The notes beneath the pieces are model-generated. The model had not been told where the DNA came from and did not search any database. It saw only the letters and a program-made list of their open reading frames with translations. A program made the translations under genes and the position numbers. A stretch of DNA of 64,000 nucleotides from GYS-P2D sp964414425 (GTDB lineage: Bacteria > Bacteroidota > Bacteroidia > Chitinophagales > Saprospiraceae): positions 1 through 64,000 of the forward strand of contig CAYPWL010000009.1 of assembly GCA_964414425.1 (NCBI GenBank), read 5' to 3'. Of the stretch, positions 35,059 to 44,160 are shown piece by piece (position 1 is the first letter of the stretch; each line of letters opens with the position of its first letter).

Positions 35059-35712
35059 CTAAGAAGAGCTTCTCACATTGCGCACAACGCCTCCAAAAAA
35101 GCTTACGGCCAGATATGCGACAAAACAAGCCAACAATCCATAGTGCCAATCTATAATCAAGGTTAGCACTGTGCTGATGATGACAAACCATAACTGCCAG
35201 TTCATAAGTATCGCACCATTCTTGAGCGAGAAGAACTTCATATGTATGTTCATGCAGATTGCAGGAATGATTATCGCCAGCATAGGCAGTAAGTCAGAAC
35301 TATGCGGTGCGTCAAAGGCATATAGCAGGACGTAGCCCGATAAGATCCCAGCTGCCGCAGGTATTGGGAGCCCATTAAAGTCTTCTGCGTACTCCAGTGT
35401 ATTAAACTTAGCCAATCTGAATAATCCAGAGAGAATGAAGAATATGCAGGCCAAAAGAGCCTCTGTATCCGAGAACAAAGTATAATATAGATATGCAGGG
35501 GCAACTCCGAAACTAATTAAGTCGGACATAGAGTCCAGCTGCTTACCTAATTCGCTCTTTACATTGAGCATACGTGCCGCGGCACCATCGAAAGTGTCCA
35601 GTATCATCGCAGCGAGTACGAGATATGCACCTAATATCGGATTGCCCAGTAAGATTGCAAGAATGCCACATACTGCGTTGCACAGCGTAATAAAATTGGG
35701 TAACCTACTCAT
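35059..35712 (-). CDS. pssA: CDP-diacylglycerol-serine O-phosphatidyltransferase
   Basis: Makes phosphatidylserine, the precursor of phosphatidylethanolamine, at the inner membrane. The protein of about 217 aa has about seven hydrophobic segments and the CDP-alcohol phosphotransferase motif D-x2-DG-x2-AR-x9-G-x3-D-x3-D (LDTFDGAAARMLN, then GKQLDSMSD). The ATG at 35712 (MSRLPNFITLCN) was chosen because the family starts with such a short stretch before helix 1; a further 13 upstream codons are possible. No psd gene is in the window. Confidence 0.92.
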   Translation of the reverse strand: MSRLPNFITLCNAVCGILAILLGNPILGAYLVLAAMILDTFDGAAARMLNVKSELGKQLDSMSDLISFGVAPAYLYYTLFSDTEALLACIFFILSGLFRLAKFNTLEYAEDFNGLPIPAAAGILSGYVLLYAFDAPHSSDLLPMLAIIIPAICMNIHMKFFSLKNGAILMNWQLWFVIISTVLTLIIDWHYGLLACFVAYLAVSFFGGVVRNVRSSS

Positions 35713-35807
35713 ATACTCCAAATGTATTAAGAACCTACCTAACTTGCCCAAGTCTTTGGTTAAATCGATTGCTCATTACTTTAAATTGAAAATTATAAGT
35801 GAGCTGA

Positions 35808-35839
35808 TTGTTTATCTCATTTCAATTGATATATATTTG
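35808..35839 (+). promoter_or_regulatory. Promoter of the tRNA-Gly/tRNA-Leu unit
   Basis: TTG (35808-35810), a 21-nt spacer and TATATTTG (35832-35839) fit the Bacteroidota -33/-7 consensus. The tRNA-Gly begins 40 nt after the -7 box. Confidence 0.65.
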
Positions 35840-35879
35840 CAATCCTTTTTGAAAGGAAGTTTTTTTGACACTATTACAA

Positions 35880-35952
35880 GCGAACGTAGCTCAGCTGGTA
35901 GAGCACAACCTTGCCAAGGTTGGGGTCGCGAGTTCGAATCTCGTCGTTCGCT
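35880..35952 (+). tRNA. trnG: tRNA-Gly (GCC anticodon)
   Basis: A 73-nt cloverleaf: acceptor GCGAACG pairs with CGTTCGC, the D arm contains AGCTGGTAGAGC, the anticodon stem CAACC/GGTTG encloses loop TTGCCAA (anticodon GCC), and the T loop is TTCGAAT. The 3' CCA is not encoded. Confidence 0.97.
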
Positions 35953-36011
35953 CAAAAAACGTACCTACCAAATATTTCTGATCAGATATCATAAAGATTA
36001 ATATCTAATCA

Positions 36012-36095
36012 GCCCGGGTGGTGGAATTGGTAGACACGCAGGACTTAAAATCCTGTGGCTTCGCGGCCGTGCCGGTTCGACCCCGGCTCCGGGTA
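36012..36095 (+). tRNA. trnL: tRNA-Leu (TAA anticodon)
   Basis: An 84-nt type II tRNA with a long variable arm. Acceptor GCCCGGG pairs with TCCGGGT (two G-U pairs), the anticodon stem AGGA/TCCT encloses the loop with anticodon TAA, and the T arm is GCCGG-TTCGACC-CCGGC. It lies 59 nt after tRNA-Gly and is probably co-transcribed with it. Confidence 0.96.
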
Positions 36096-36112
36096 CTTTT
36101 CTAAAATTCAAT

Positions 36113-36580
36113 ATGGACTTCTCTTCGATAATTAAGACAGGTGATCTCAACGCATTAAAACTCCTGATTGAAGAGGGGCATGACATCAACCAATCTGATA
36201 CCAGAGGATTCACCCCTTTAATTTTGGCTTCATACTTTAACCAGTCTGCTATAGTTCAAGAACTATTAGTTTGTGGTGCAGAAGTTGATAAGGTAGATTC
36301 GGCTGGTCACACGGCTTTATTGGGTGCATCATTTAAAGGGTACATCGATAGCATGTCCATACTCCTGTCTCACAATGCGAATGTCAATCATACAGGTAAT
36401 AATGGGGCGTCAGCATTGATATATGCCGCTCAATTTGGCCATCTTGATGTAGTCCAATTATTAATAGAGCATGGCACTGATGTAGAAATAACTGATCATA
36501 ATGGTATGAAAGCCATAGATCATGCTCGGAGTAAAGGCCATCAAGATATCATCACAGCACTACAAGACTTAGATCAATAA
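36113..36580 (+). CDS. Ankyrin repeat protein
   Basis: A 155-aa protein made almost wholly of about four ankyrin repeats, for example DTRGFTPLILASYFNQSAIVQ (from residue 33), SAGHTALLGASFKGYIDSM, NGASALIYAAQFGHLDVVQ and NGMKAIDHARSKGHQDII. There is no signal peptide. It lies 23 nt before oxyR on the same strand. In Pseudomonas a similar small ankyrin protein, AnkB, supports catalase activity, so a role in peroxide defence is a reasonable guess; no catalase gene is in the window. Confidence 0.9.
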   Translation: MDFSSIIKTGDLNALKLLIEEGHDINQSDTRGFTPLILASYFNQSAIVQELLVCGAEVDKVDSAGHTALLGASFKGYIDSMSILLSHNANVNHTGNNGASALIYAAQFGHLDVVQLLIEHGTDVEITDHNGMKAIDHARSKGHQDIITALQDLDQ

Positions 36581-36603
36581 AAAATGTATGAATATCTTGG
36601 GTT

Positions 36604-37530
36604 ATGAATATTCATCATCTCAGATATTTCATAGCATTAGCTAAGCGTAATAACTATAGGGAGGCGGCAAGTTTTTGCAATGTATCTCAGCCGGCGATCA
36701 GCATGGCTATAAAGACTATGGAAGAAAAGCTGGGAGGGCCCCTCATCAGTAGGCATAAGACACCTATTAAATTGACCCCATTTGGCGAGACTGTTTTTAC
36801 CCATGCGCTCAATATAGTAAATGAGTATGAGCAAATGATGAGCTACAAGGAGACGGATGGCATACTCAGTGGAGAAATAAATCTCGGTATCATCCCTACT
36901 GTGGCGTCTGCGTTGATTCCGCTATTCATCAAACAGATGCTGAAGGATTATCCTAAAATCAAGCTCAACATACATGAGATCACGACTTCAGGGATCATAG
37001 ATAAGATCTATAATGACGAGCTCGATGCGGGTATAGTGGCAACGCCAATAGAACAGCTGAAGCTGCAAAACCAAGTGTTGTATTATGAAGAATTTATGGC
37101 CTATAGTTCTCATGATATAGCCAAGGACTATATCCTGCCATCAGATATTAAGATTGACGATTTATGGTTGTTAGAAGAAGGACACTGCTTACGATCCCAA
37201 ATATTAAACCTGTGTGAGCTGAAGGCGAGCAAAAATGGACCGATAAGCTACAATGCCGGAAGTATCGACACTTTGCTCAATCTTGTAGATGGGCATGGAG
37301 GGATTACTATTGTGCCAGAACTCACGGTTATTCATATGAGTCAATCACGGAAAAAGAGACTATCGCTATTCTCGCCACCAGCACCTGTCCGAGAGATCAG
37401 TATGATATCTCATAAGTCCAGTCATAAGAACAAACAAATCGCTGCTATCATCAACACAATCGATAAAGCGATCCCGGCATATATGAAAGATCGAGAGGAC
37501 CACCTCAACCCACCGATCTCACTTGGTTGA
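36604..37530 (+). CDS. oxyR: OxyR-type LysR family peroxide sensor/regulator
   Basis: A 308-aa LysR-type regulator. The N-terminal winged helix (about residues 1-60) contains ALAKRNNYREAASFCNVSQPA; the effector domain starts about residue 90. The redox pair of OxyR is visible: LLEEGHCLRSQILNLC, with Cys195 and Cys204, the same 9-residue spacing as Cys199/Cys208 of E. coli OxyR. This makes a thiol-disulfide H2O2 sensor very likely. It is convergent with the ridA-like gene 2 nt after its stop codon. Confidence 0.92.
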   Translation: MNIHHLRYFIALAKRNNYREAASFCNVSQPAISMAIKTMEEKLGGPLISRHKTPIKLTPFGETVFTHALNIVNEYEQMMSYKETDGILSGEINLGIIPTVASALIPLFIKQMLKDYPKIKLNIHEITTSGIIDKIYNDELDAGIVATPIEQLKLQNQVLYYEEFMAYSSHDIAKDYILPSDIKIDDLWLLEEGHCLRSQILNLCELKASKNGPISYNAGSIDTLLNLVDGHGGITIVPELTVIHMSQSRKKRLSLFSPPAPVREISMISHKSSHKNKQIAAIINTIDKAIPAYMKDREDHLNPPISLG

Positions 37531-37532
37531 GC

Positions 37533-37880
37533 TTACTGCGCCTTGTAAGCGATGGCCTCAAGTTCAATAAGGCAGCCGTAATGTAATTTTGAAACAGGAA
37601 TTATGGATCTTGCAGGCTTGTGTGCTCCAAAAAATTCAGCGTAAACGGCATTCACCTCCGCCCAATAATCTATGTCTGTTATATATGCTGTTGTTTTAAT
37701 AATATCTCCTTTTGATAGGCCCTCCTGAGCTAATAGTGCTTCCACTTTTTGAAGAACTAAAAGAGTTTGGGCCGATATCCCATCAGGACATTGTTTAGTT
37801 TTTCCATCTATCAATGGAAGTTGCCCAGAGGTGTATAACCAACCGTCCGCTTTTTTATAAGGGCTATAGTGAGGAATCAT
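37533..37880 (-). CDS. RidA family protein (YjgF/YER057c/UK114)
   Basis: A 115-aa protein. RidA enzymes hydrolyse reactive enamine/imine intermediates released by PLP enzymes. Typical features are GWLYTSGQLPL (about residues 13-23), the helix LLVLQKVEALLAQEGLSKGDIIKTTAYITD, and the C-terminal PARSIIPVSKLHYGCLIELEAIA with the active-site Arg (about 91) that binds the substrate carboxylate. Compared with archetypal RidA the N-terminus is a little short. Subfamily cannot be decided by eye. Confidence 0.88.
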   Translation of the reverse strand: MIPHYSPYKKADGWLYTSGQLPLIDGKTKQCPDGISAQTLLVLQKVEALLAQEGLSKGDIIKTTAYITDIDYWAEVNAVYAEFFGAHKPARSIIPVSKLHYGCLIELEAIAYKAQ

Positions 37881-37992
37881 ATTGGGTATTGAGTGAATGA
37901 ATTTTGAATATTTAAATTACGTAAATTGCAGATGTGTGAGGTGGTATCAACAATAATTGGTGTCATTAATACGAACCCCTTAAGACAATTGT

Positions 37993-39309
37993 ATGACAGT
38001 CGAAACAATGGATATGCTGTCTACCCAAGTAGATGAATCCACTAAGCGTCTGATTCTTTCTGAAGGATTAGACCCAAATGATCCAAGACTATTGTCCCTG
38101 GTTAGAAGATTATCCGCTCGACAACCAAAGAAAAAGGTTGAACAACAACCTACAGTCCAGCAAGAATCTCAGAACGCCATCTTTGAGTTCATCTTCGAAG
38201 ACCTCGTACTCCATGCAGCCAGAGCATTTGAGGTCAAGGAAATAACTCTTGATCCTGATAGCAATGAGATTAAGGATATCAATATCCTACTCATTAACAG
38301 TAAGGCTAAAAGTCTTTTTGATCTAACCGAAGGGCCAATGACCAAGGCGGAATTTAATGATCAGATGAGAATCATGTTTGATAATTCTGAGGAACGTATA
38401 AAAGAGGCTTTCGGTGAACTATTAGCGGAGGGGCGAATAAGTCAGAAGTTTACTTTGCTGTACGAAGGAGAAGCCCGATATTTTAGCTCGCTGATCCGAC
38501 TGATTCACGTTGGACAAAAATCATTTTTGGTTCGAGTGACAAATGATATCAGTGAATCACAAAGTCAGCATGATCAGCTACACAAGCTTCAGGATAAAAA
38601 GGAAAAGTTAGAAAGCTATATTGAGTCTAATCTTCAGGTAGAAAATTTCGCTTACATTGCCTCACATGACTTGAAAGCACCTTTGAGAACAGTATTGTCT
38701 TTTTCTCAATTGATCAAAAGATCATCTTACGACATTCTCCCAGATCGCGATAAAAGTTTCTTGGATTTAGTGATTCAGAGTAGCAACAATATGATGCTCT
38801 TAATAGAAGATCTTATCATCTTTTCAAGGGTTAATTCTGAGGAGATTGAATATAAGAGAGTTGAACTCTTCCATTTCTTAGAGGCGATCTCCGCAGACCT
38901 AATCTCAGAGTTCGAAGAAAAGAAAGTTGAAATAGAGTGGGACATCATCGAAGATAAGGTGATCCAAGCTGACAAGACAAAGCTTCTACAGCTATTTAGA
39001 AACCTCATAGGTAATGCCATCAAGTTTACTGAAAATGAAGAGAAGGTGTTAGTTGAGATCTCAATGCACGAGATGGAGGACATGTATCAATTTAGTGTTA
39101 AAGACAATGGTATAGGGATCTCCGAAAAGCATCTTGAAAAGATTTTTGGCATTTTCGAAAAGCTACATAGTAAGGATGTTTATTCGGGTACCGGACTTGG
39201 ACTGAGTATTTGTTCAAAAATCGTTGATCAACATGGAGGTTCAATCTGGGTGGAATCCGAAGTCGGTCATGGCAGCACATTTTTCTTTACCCTCAGTAAG
39301 AATATTTAA
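37993..39309 (+). CDS. Soluble sensor histidine kinase with PAS-like domain
   Basis: A 438-aa kinase without transmembrane segments, so it senses a cytoplasmic signal. After an unstructured N-terminus (to about residue 60), a PAS-like domain (about 62-190) is followed by a coiled coil (about 195-215). HisKA has the phosphoacceptor His225 in NFAYIASHDLKAPLRTVLSF. HATPase_c has N-box LFRNLIGNAIKFTENE, G1 KDNGIGISEKHLEKIFGIF and G2 GTGLGLSICSKIVDQHGGSIWVES. No cognate response regulator is adjacent; the MarR gene follows after 60 nt. Confidence 0.9.
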   Translation: MTVETMDMLSTQVDESTKRLILSEGLDPNDPRLLSLVRRLSARQPKKKVEQQPTVQQESQNAIFEFIFEDLVLHAARAFEVKEITLDPDSNEIKDINILLINSKAKSLFDLTEGPMTKAEFNDQMRIMFDNSEERIKEAFGELLAEGRISQKFTLLYEGEARYFSSLIRLIHVGQKSFLVRVTNDISESQSQHDQLHKLQDKKEKLESYIESNLQVENFAYIASHDLKAPLRTVLSFSQLIKRSSYDILPDRDKSFLDLVIQSSNNMMLLIEDLIIFSRVNSEEIEYKRVELFHFLEAISADLISEFEEKKVEIEWDIIEDKVIQADKTKLLQLFRNLIGNAIKFTENEEKVLVEISMHEMEDMYQFSVKDNGIGISEKHLEKIFGIFEKLHSKDVYSGTGLGLSICSKIVDQHGGSIWVESEVGHGSTFFFTLSKNI

Positions 39310-39369
39310 GTCTTTAAGGTCTTTTCAGATAATATTTGAACCTGTGCGCTTATCTCATGTTAAGCCTAC

Positions 39370-39840
39370 ATGTCAACAGTAATTGTGCCTATAGAGGAGG
39401 AAATCAAGCAGAAGAGATCATTTAAAAATCTCGAGGAAAAAGCTCTCGTCAACATTATGTATACTCATGGTTGGGTTCTTGAGCGTATGAGACTCTTCTT
39501 CAAGGACTATGGCATCACCAATAAGCAATATAATATCCTACGTATACTCAAAGGAGCCGAACAGCCCCTCTCTACTTCGCAGATCCGACATCGGATGCTT
39601 GATAAGATGTCTGATACGACCCGTCTTATTAATCGGATGATTACTAAAGGGTGGGTTAAGAAATCTGTTTCCAAGACCGACCGAAGATTAGTTGATATCA
39701 TGATCACTGATGAGGGGTTAGATTTACTAGACGAGATTAGAGGTATAGATGTTAAGGCGCGGGAGATTTTTAATAACCTCTCAGAAGACGAGATCCAAAA
39801 ACTATCTGATCTACTTGATAAGGTGAGGCTCCTCTCATAA
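39370..39840 (+). CDS. MarR family transcriptional regulator
   Basis: A 156-aa winged-helix regulator. The central DNA-binding part reads KDYGITNKQYNILRILKG, LSTSQIRHRMLDKMSDTTRLINRMITKGWV (recognition helix about residues 78-100) and the wing KTDRRLVDIMITDEG. The N- and C-terminal helices form the usual dimer interface. It overlaps the 3' end of the convergent phosphopantetheinyl transferase gene by 6 nt. The target and ligand are unknown. Confidence 0.9.
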   Translation: MSTVIVPIEEEIKQKRSFKNLEEKALVNIMYTHGWVLERMRLFFKDYGITNKQYNILRILKGAEQPLSTSQIRHRMLDKMSDTTRLINRMITKGWVKKSVSKTDRRLVDIMITDEGLDLLDEIRGIDVKAREIFNNLSEDEIQKLSDLLDKVRLLS

Positions 39841-40455
39841 AACCTGTCGGCAAGACACAATAAATAGATTGTTGACTATTCTGCTTCTTAGATGATAGGA
39901 TAGACTTACGTCTTGCTTAGTCATGGTTGCCGATAGATATAACCCATCTCTCACTATATGTATATGTTGCTTGAAGTCGACCTCCTTTTGCCCATATGCT
40001 TTGTAGACCGCTTCCTTACAACACCAGATGAGATGTAGGGCGTCAGTTAAGTCATAGTCACTGAATGCCTCAAGGTCTGCATCGGTACAATATTTATGGC
40101 GGAGTTTGACTATGGACGGTTTATATACTTGGATATCAACACCGCATGGCACTTGATCAATATAGATGGATGCATAGGCACCACTGTGAGAGATACTGAT
40201 TTCACCAGCTTCAGGGATCTGAGGTTTGCCAAAATCATCTATGATTAGATCCTTAGATGTACATCCAGCATACTGATGGATTAAGAATCTTCCAGCGAGC
40301 CATTCATGTCGTCTATTCGCAGCCCAAGTAGTAACCTCCTCCCATTTTTTATGATTTATATCAGTGTTATCCCGATAGAACTGGTCGGACTCCGAGATGT
40401 GCCACAGATAGAGCCGCTGACCTTGATGATTTTTATACGTTAGTCTTAATGGCAT
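39835..40455 (-). CDS. 4'-phosphopantetheinyl transferase (Sfp type)
   Basis: Transfers phosphopantetheine from coenzyme A to a Ser on acyl or peptidyl carrier proteins. The 206-aa protein has the superfamily signatures CGVDIQVY (about residues 99-106, Mg2+-binding Asp) and WCCKEAVYKAYGQKEVDF (about 145-162, W-x2-KEA-x2-K), and an N-terminal half with FGKPQIPEAGEISISHSG. No carrier-protein or polyketide/nonribosomal gene is close, so it may serve the fatty-acid ACP or a distant cluster. Confidence 0.9.
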   Translation of the reverse strand: MPLRLTYKNHQGQRLYLWHISESDQFYRDNTDINHKKWEEVTTWAANRRHEWLAGRFLIHQYAGCTSKDLIIDDFGKPQIPEAGEISISHSGAYASIYIDQVPCGVDIQVYKPSIVKLRHKYCTDADLEAFSDYDLTDALHLIWCCKEAVYKAYGQKEVDFKQHIHIVRDGLYLSATMTKQDVSLSYHLRSRIVNNLFIVSCRQVL

Positions 40456-40494
40456 TGACGATATAATGCTTTCTTTGCTCTTATAATAGAGCTA

Positions 40495-41031
40495 ATGATT
40501 TTTACGGATGCTAAGATATTAGAGTCTCTCCAAACTGGAGAAATAGTCATAGAGCCTTTTGACCGCTCGTGCTTGGGTACTAACTCGTACGATGTGCATC
40601 TCAGTAGACACTTGGCAACTTATAAAGACGAAGTGCTCGATGCCAAGAAACACAACGAGGTTGAACATTTTGATATTGGAGCGGAGGGGTTTGTTATACA
40701 ACCTGGGGTATTGTACTTAGGTGCGACTATAGAATATACTGAAACACACAATAGTGTACCCTTCCTTGAAGGCAAGTCGAGTATTGGGCGTCTTGGAATC
40801 GATATCCATGCTACTGCTGGTAAAGGCGATGTTGGATTCTGCAATAGCTGGACCTTAGAGATCTCATGCGTACATCCAGTGAGAGTATATGAGGGTATGC
40901 CGATCGGTCAGTTGATCTATTTCACCACTGAGGGAGATATCATCAATCTATACAACAAGAAGAAAAGCGCAAAATATAACGCACGATCACAGAGGCCTGT
41001 GGAGTCTATGATGTGGAAGAATAAGTTTTAA
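40495..41031 (+). CDS. dcd: dCTP deaminase
   Basis: Deaminates dCTP to dUTP in thymidylate supply. The 178-aa trimeric-fold protein has the family motifs RSCLGTNSYDVHLS (about residues 25-38), PFLEGKSSIGRLGIDIHATAGKGDVGFCNSWTLEI (about 89-123, with the catalytic Glu at the end) and the C-terminal PIGQLIYF and KYNARSQRP. Length and motifs are standard. It is divergent from the transferase gene. Confidence 0.96.
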   Translation: MIFTDAKILESLQTGEIVIEPFDRSCLGTNSYDVHLSRHLATYKDEVLDAKKHNEVEHFDIGAEGFVIQPGVLYLGATIEYTETHNSVPFLEGKSSIGRLGIDIHATAGKGDVGFCNSWTLEISCVHPVRVYEGMPIGQLIYFTTEGDIINLYNKKKSAKYNARSQRPVESMMWKNKF

Positions 41032-41035
41032 GCCA

Positions 41036-41854
41036 TCATGGGGACTTTACGGTGAGATCAATTGTTTGTCCGCCCTCCAACTGTGTCCCGTCTGCTTTAG
41101 GATTTTGATCTACGATGATAGCAGATTGGAGATCGCCTTCCTCGAGATCGGAATCTACAGGTGTGACTTGGCCGATTTTGAATTTGCTATTTTGAATTGC
41201 CCATTCGGCTTGACTATACGTGAGACCGACTACATTAGGAATAGTGAAGGTGCCACCATCGGAAGTACTTACTACAAAACTCAATCTGCTGCCTCGCTCT
41301 ATCTTGTAGGAGTCTAAGGTTAGATTTGAAGAACTGATTTTCTTGTTGTTATGCCATACTTCGAGTATAGTGCCAGGAGCGAGAGGATCATACACAAAAT
41401 CCCTTATTTCTGAGGCAATAGCTTTCTGCATGAGTTGATTGCGGATAGATTCATAGTCCTTGCCGTACATGGGTAGTAGGGGTTTAGAGAGTACGATTAC
41501 ATCAGCGCTATACTTAGTGGTTGTTACATAGACTTTTCGGTCTTCTTTGACCAGTGAACCACCTTTTGGATTTTGATTTTGGATGATGCCGCCAGGCTTT
41601 CCTACGATATGTACTGAGTCATTGACGATCATCTTGAAGCTTCGATCATCCGCATCATCTCGAGCATCGCTGATGTGTTGATCAATATAACTAGGCATTT
41701 CGAGCTTCTGGCCATGGTTAGTATAGTGCTTGAGCCACTGTAGTATGCCGAATACTACGAGTGACACAAATAAGATTATGCCCAGAATATTAAGTATGAA
41801 AGCTCTGTTGGTCAAGAGTTGAGATATTTGTGTAAAAATGCCATTAATTCTCAT
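41036..41854 (-). CDS. Membrane-anchored PASTA domain protein
   Basis: A 272-aa protein with a short cytoplasmic N-terminus, one transmembrane helix (about residues 18-40, FILNILGIILFVSLVVFGI) and three extracytoplasmic PASTA domains (roughly 45-112, 113-185 and 190-270). The third has NVVGLTYSQAEWAIQNSKFKIG and ends EGGQTIDLTVKSP. PASTA modules bind peptidoglycan fragments in kinases and PBPs. Here there is no kinase or transpeptidase part, as is common for Bacteroidota PASTA proteins. The cell-wall role is inferred. Confidence 0.88.
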   Translation of the reverse strand: MRINGIFTQISQLLTNRAFILNILGIILFVSLVVFGILQWLKHYTNHGQKLEMPSYIDQHISDARDDADDRSFKMIVNDSVHIVGKPGGIIQNQNPKGGSLVKEDRKVYVTTTKYSADVIVLSKPLLPMYGKDYESIRNQLMQKAIASEIRDFVYDPLAPGTILEVWHNNKKISSSNLTLDSYKIERGSRLSFVVSTSDGGTFTIPNVVGLTYSQAEWAIQNSKFKIGQVTPVDSDLEEGDLQSAIIVDQNPKADGTQLEGGQTIDLTVKSP

Positions 41855-41932
41855 TGGAGGGAATCATGAAAGGACAATGATCCTGTTCGCTGTAAAGTTA
41901 ACGGTATTCTTTTTATTGATTGTATCGAAAAT

Positions 41933-43246
41933 GTGAAGCAAAAAGAATCTCGCGTGTTGAACAAAGAAATATTAAAATTAGCTATCCCAAATATTCTGAG
42001 CAACTTATCTGTGCCTTTGCTTTCTGCGGTTGATACTGCGCTTATGGGCCAGCTTTCGCCCATTTACTTAGGAGCCATTGGGCTCGGGGCAATGATTTTC
42101 AACTTTATTTATTGGAATTTCGGCTTTCTGCGTATGGGTACAACCGGAATGACCTCCCAAGCCTATGGAGCTCGAGATCATGCGAAGACCTATGATTTGC
42201 TCACTGCCTCATTACGACTGAGTTTGATAATTGCTGGGGGTATTGTACTCTTGAGCCCATTACTCTTTGATTGGATGAGACAACTATTATTGGTCCAAGA
42301 AGTGCATCATAGCACTATAGTCTCCTATACGAGTATACGCATCTACGACGCCCCAGCAACTATCATGTTGTATGCCCTAACAGGTTGGTTTTTTGGGCGA
42401 CAAAATGCAATGATACCGCTTGCTATAACCGTGTCCATTAATGTGATGAATATGGTAATTAGCTATGTTCTTGTGCAAACCTACGGGTTGAATATTGCTG
42501 GAGTTGCATGGGGTACGGTTGTGTCCCAGTATGCAGGAGTGATGATGATGATGCTAATCGTAATCACTAAATATGATTATTCTATCCGACGCCTTTTTAG
42601 ATCACGCATAACAATTGCAATGGGGCAGTTTTTTTCGGTTAATCGAGATCTGTTCATCCGTACGATTCTCTTGACACTATCATTTGCCATTCTTTATCGA
42701 TATTCAAATCGCTTGGGCGCATTGGAGTTGGCGGCCAATGTTGTGATCCTGCAATTACTCAATTGGATTTCATTTGGAGTAGATGGATTTGCCTATGCTG
42801 CCGAGAGTGTCGTGGGCAAATATATGGGGAGAAAAGACTCAAAAAAGGTGCTCGATGTAGTGAGGCTCTGCATCTATTGGGGTGGCGCTATAGCCTTGAT
42901 TTATACGCTGTTATTTTTATGTGCAAGCGGCGCTATTGTCGGCCTATATACCCTAGATCTTGCAGTGAGCAATCATATCAGTATGCTTAAGCCATGGGTT
43001 GTAGCCCTGCCGCTAATTTCATTTGTTTGCTACATATTCGACGGGATATTCATTGGATTGTTAGAGTCGAAACTTATGCGTGATTCTATGATAATATCCT
43101 TTGGCGTATTTATGTTATCGATGAGTTTTCTATCACATAATAACGTGATATTATGGTCTTCGTTTTGTGTGTTTCTGCTCTTAAGAGGATTAGTGCAGAT
43201 CTACTATTGGCATCAGAAAATCAAGGTTAGGCTAATGAGGAGCTGA
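41933..43246 (+). CDS. MATE family efflux transporter (DinF-like)
   Basis: A Na+- or H+-coupled multidrug/organic cation exporter. The 437-aa membrane protein has about 12 helices in two halves. Typical parts are LKLAIPNILSNLSVPLLSAVDTALMGQL (helix 1), FNFIYWNFGFLRMGTTGMTSQAYGA (helix 2 and loop) and, at the start of the second half, GFAYAAESVVGKYMGRK. This pattern fits the DinF branch. The start is a GTG, with no better ATG nearby. The 248-bp gap after it contains only a TA-rich stretch with no clear gene. Confidence 0.9.
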   Translation: MKQKESRVLNKEILKLAIPNILSNLSVPLLSAVDTALMGQLSPIYLGAIGLGAMIFNFIYWNFGFLRMGTTGMTSQAYGARDHAKTYDLLTASLRLSLIIAGGIVLLSPLLFDWMRQLLLVQEVHHSTIVSYTSIRIYDAPATIMLYALTGWFFGRQNAMIPLAITVSINVMNMVISYVLVQTYGLNIAGVAWGTVVSQYAGVMMMMLIVITKYDYSIRRLFRSRITIAMGQFFSVNRDLFIRTILLTLSFAILYRYSNRLGALELAANVVILQLLNWISFGVDGFAYAAESVVGKYMGRKDSKKVLDVVRLCIYWGGAIALIYTLLFLCASGAIVGLYTLDLAVSNHISMLKPWVVALPLISFVCYIFDGIFIGLLESKLMRDSMIISFGVFMLSMSFLSHNNVILWSSFCVFLLLRGLVQIYYWHQKIKVRLMRS

Positions 43247-43494
43247 TAAGAATGGTTCTTACGGTACATCAAAATTTGAAGAAATTAGAATTCTCGAACT
43301 AATCCAAATGTCGCACATCGGATAATTATTTTTCTTACCCATATGATTCTCATAAGTACTTGATAATAAGTTGTATACGCATGGTTTTAGAGGATATGTG
43401 TCTGTATATTTTCATATTAGATTATTTGGCATTCATTTTGTTCTTGTGTAGGAGTGTAATTAAAGATTTCAATCGTTTTATATAAAACCGATTC

Positions 43495-44160
43495 ATGACT
43501 ACAGTTAAAACTTACTTAGCAGACATTCATCAACTCTTTATCGAGGGCATCGAAAGGATAATAGACGAAATAGATTATCCCAAGATCGAGATAGTAGGTC
43601 GAGCATACAATGCCGAGGACTTGCAGAAAGCGCTCACTGAAGTTCCAGTGGATTTATTATTCATGGAGCTCAATTTTGTTGATAATGACGGTTTAAGCTT
43701 AATCAAACAGTTTAAGAGAGAATACCCAGAGATGCGAGTTTGCGTGTTGAGCGGATATACAGACCACAAGTTTGTAAAGGAAGCGTTTCAAAATGGTGCA
43801 GATGGCTACTACAGTAAGTACAATCCCTCGAGTGAGTTGATTGCATGTATTAATGAAATCATGTTAGGTAATACCTTTTTAGCTTCTGGAATACAGATCA
43901 CTCCGAAGAAGAATGGAGCGAGCAAGTTTGCTGAAGTCAATTATCTCGAAGATAGATTCTTACTTAAGAAGAAGTTGACACGAAGAGAACAAGAGGTACT
44001 CGAGTTAATCACTAAAGCGATGAACAATAAGGAAATAGCAGAAATGCTATACATCAGTGATCAAACTGTGGGAGTACACAGAAAAAATATCATGCGCAAG
44101 CTGAATGTTAGAAACACGGTTAACCTTATCAAGTTTGCCATAGATCATCAGCTCGTTTAA
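43495..44160 (+). CDS. NarL/LuxR-type response regulator with atypical receiver
   Basis: A 221-aa two-domain regulator. The receiver domain (about residues 3-125) has Glu58 (LLFMELNF) where the phosphorylated Asp normally is, and the acidic pair before it is reduced to one Asp (LADIHQLF instead of ADDH). Ser86 and Lys108 are in the usual places. The C-terminal LuxR helix-turn-helix (about 160-221) is normal: LTRREQEVLELITKAMNNKEIAEMLYIS, then VGVHRKNIMRKLNVRN. Glu can mimic phospho-Asp, so the protein may be phosphorylation independent. It lies 98 nt before the T9SS protein cluster on the same strand and may control it. Confidence 0.9.
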   Translation: MTTVKTYLADIHQLFIEGIERIIDEIDYPKIEIVGRAYNAEDLQKALTEVPVDLLFMELNFVDNDGLSLIKQFKREYPEMRVCVLSGYTDHKFVKEAFQNGADGYYSKYNPSSELIACINEIMLGNTFLASGIQITPKKNGASKFAEVNYLEDRFLLKKKLTRREQEVLELITKAMNNKEIAEMLYISDQTVGVHRKNIMRKLNVRNTVNLIKFAIDHQLV

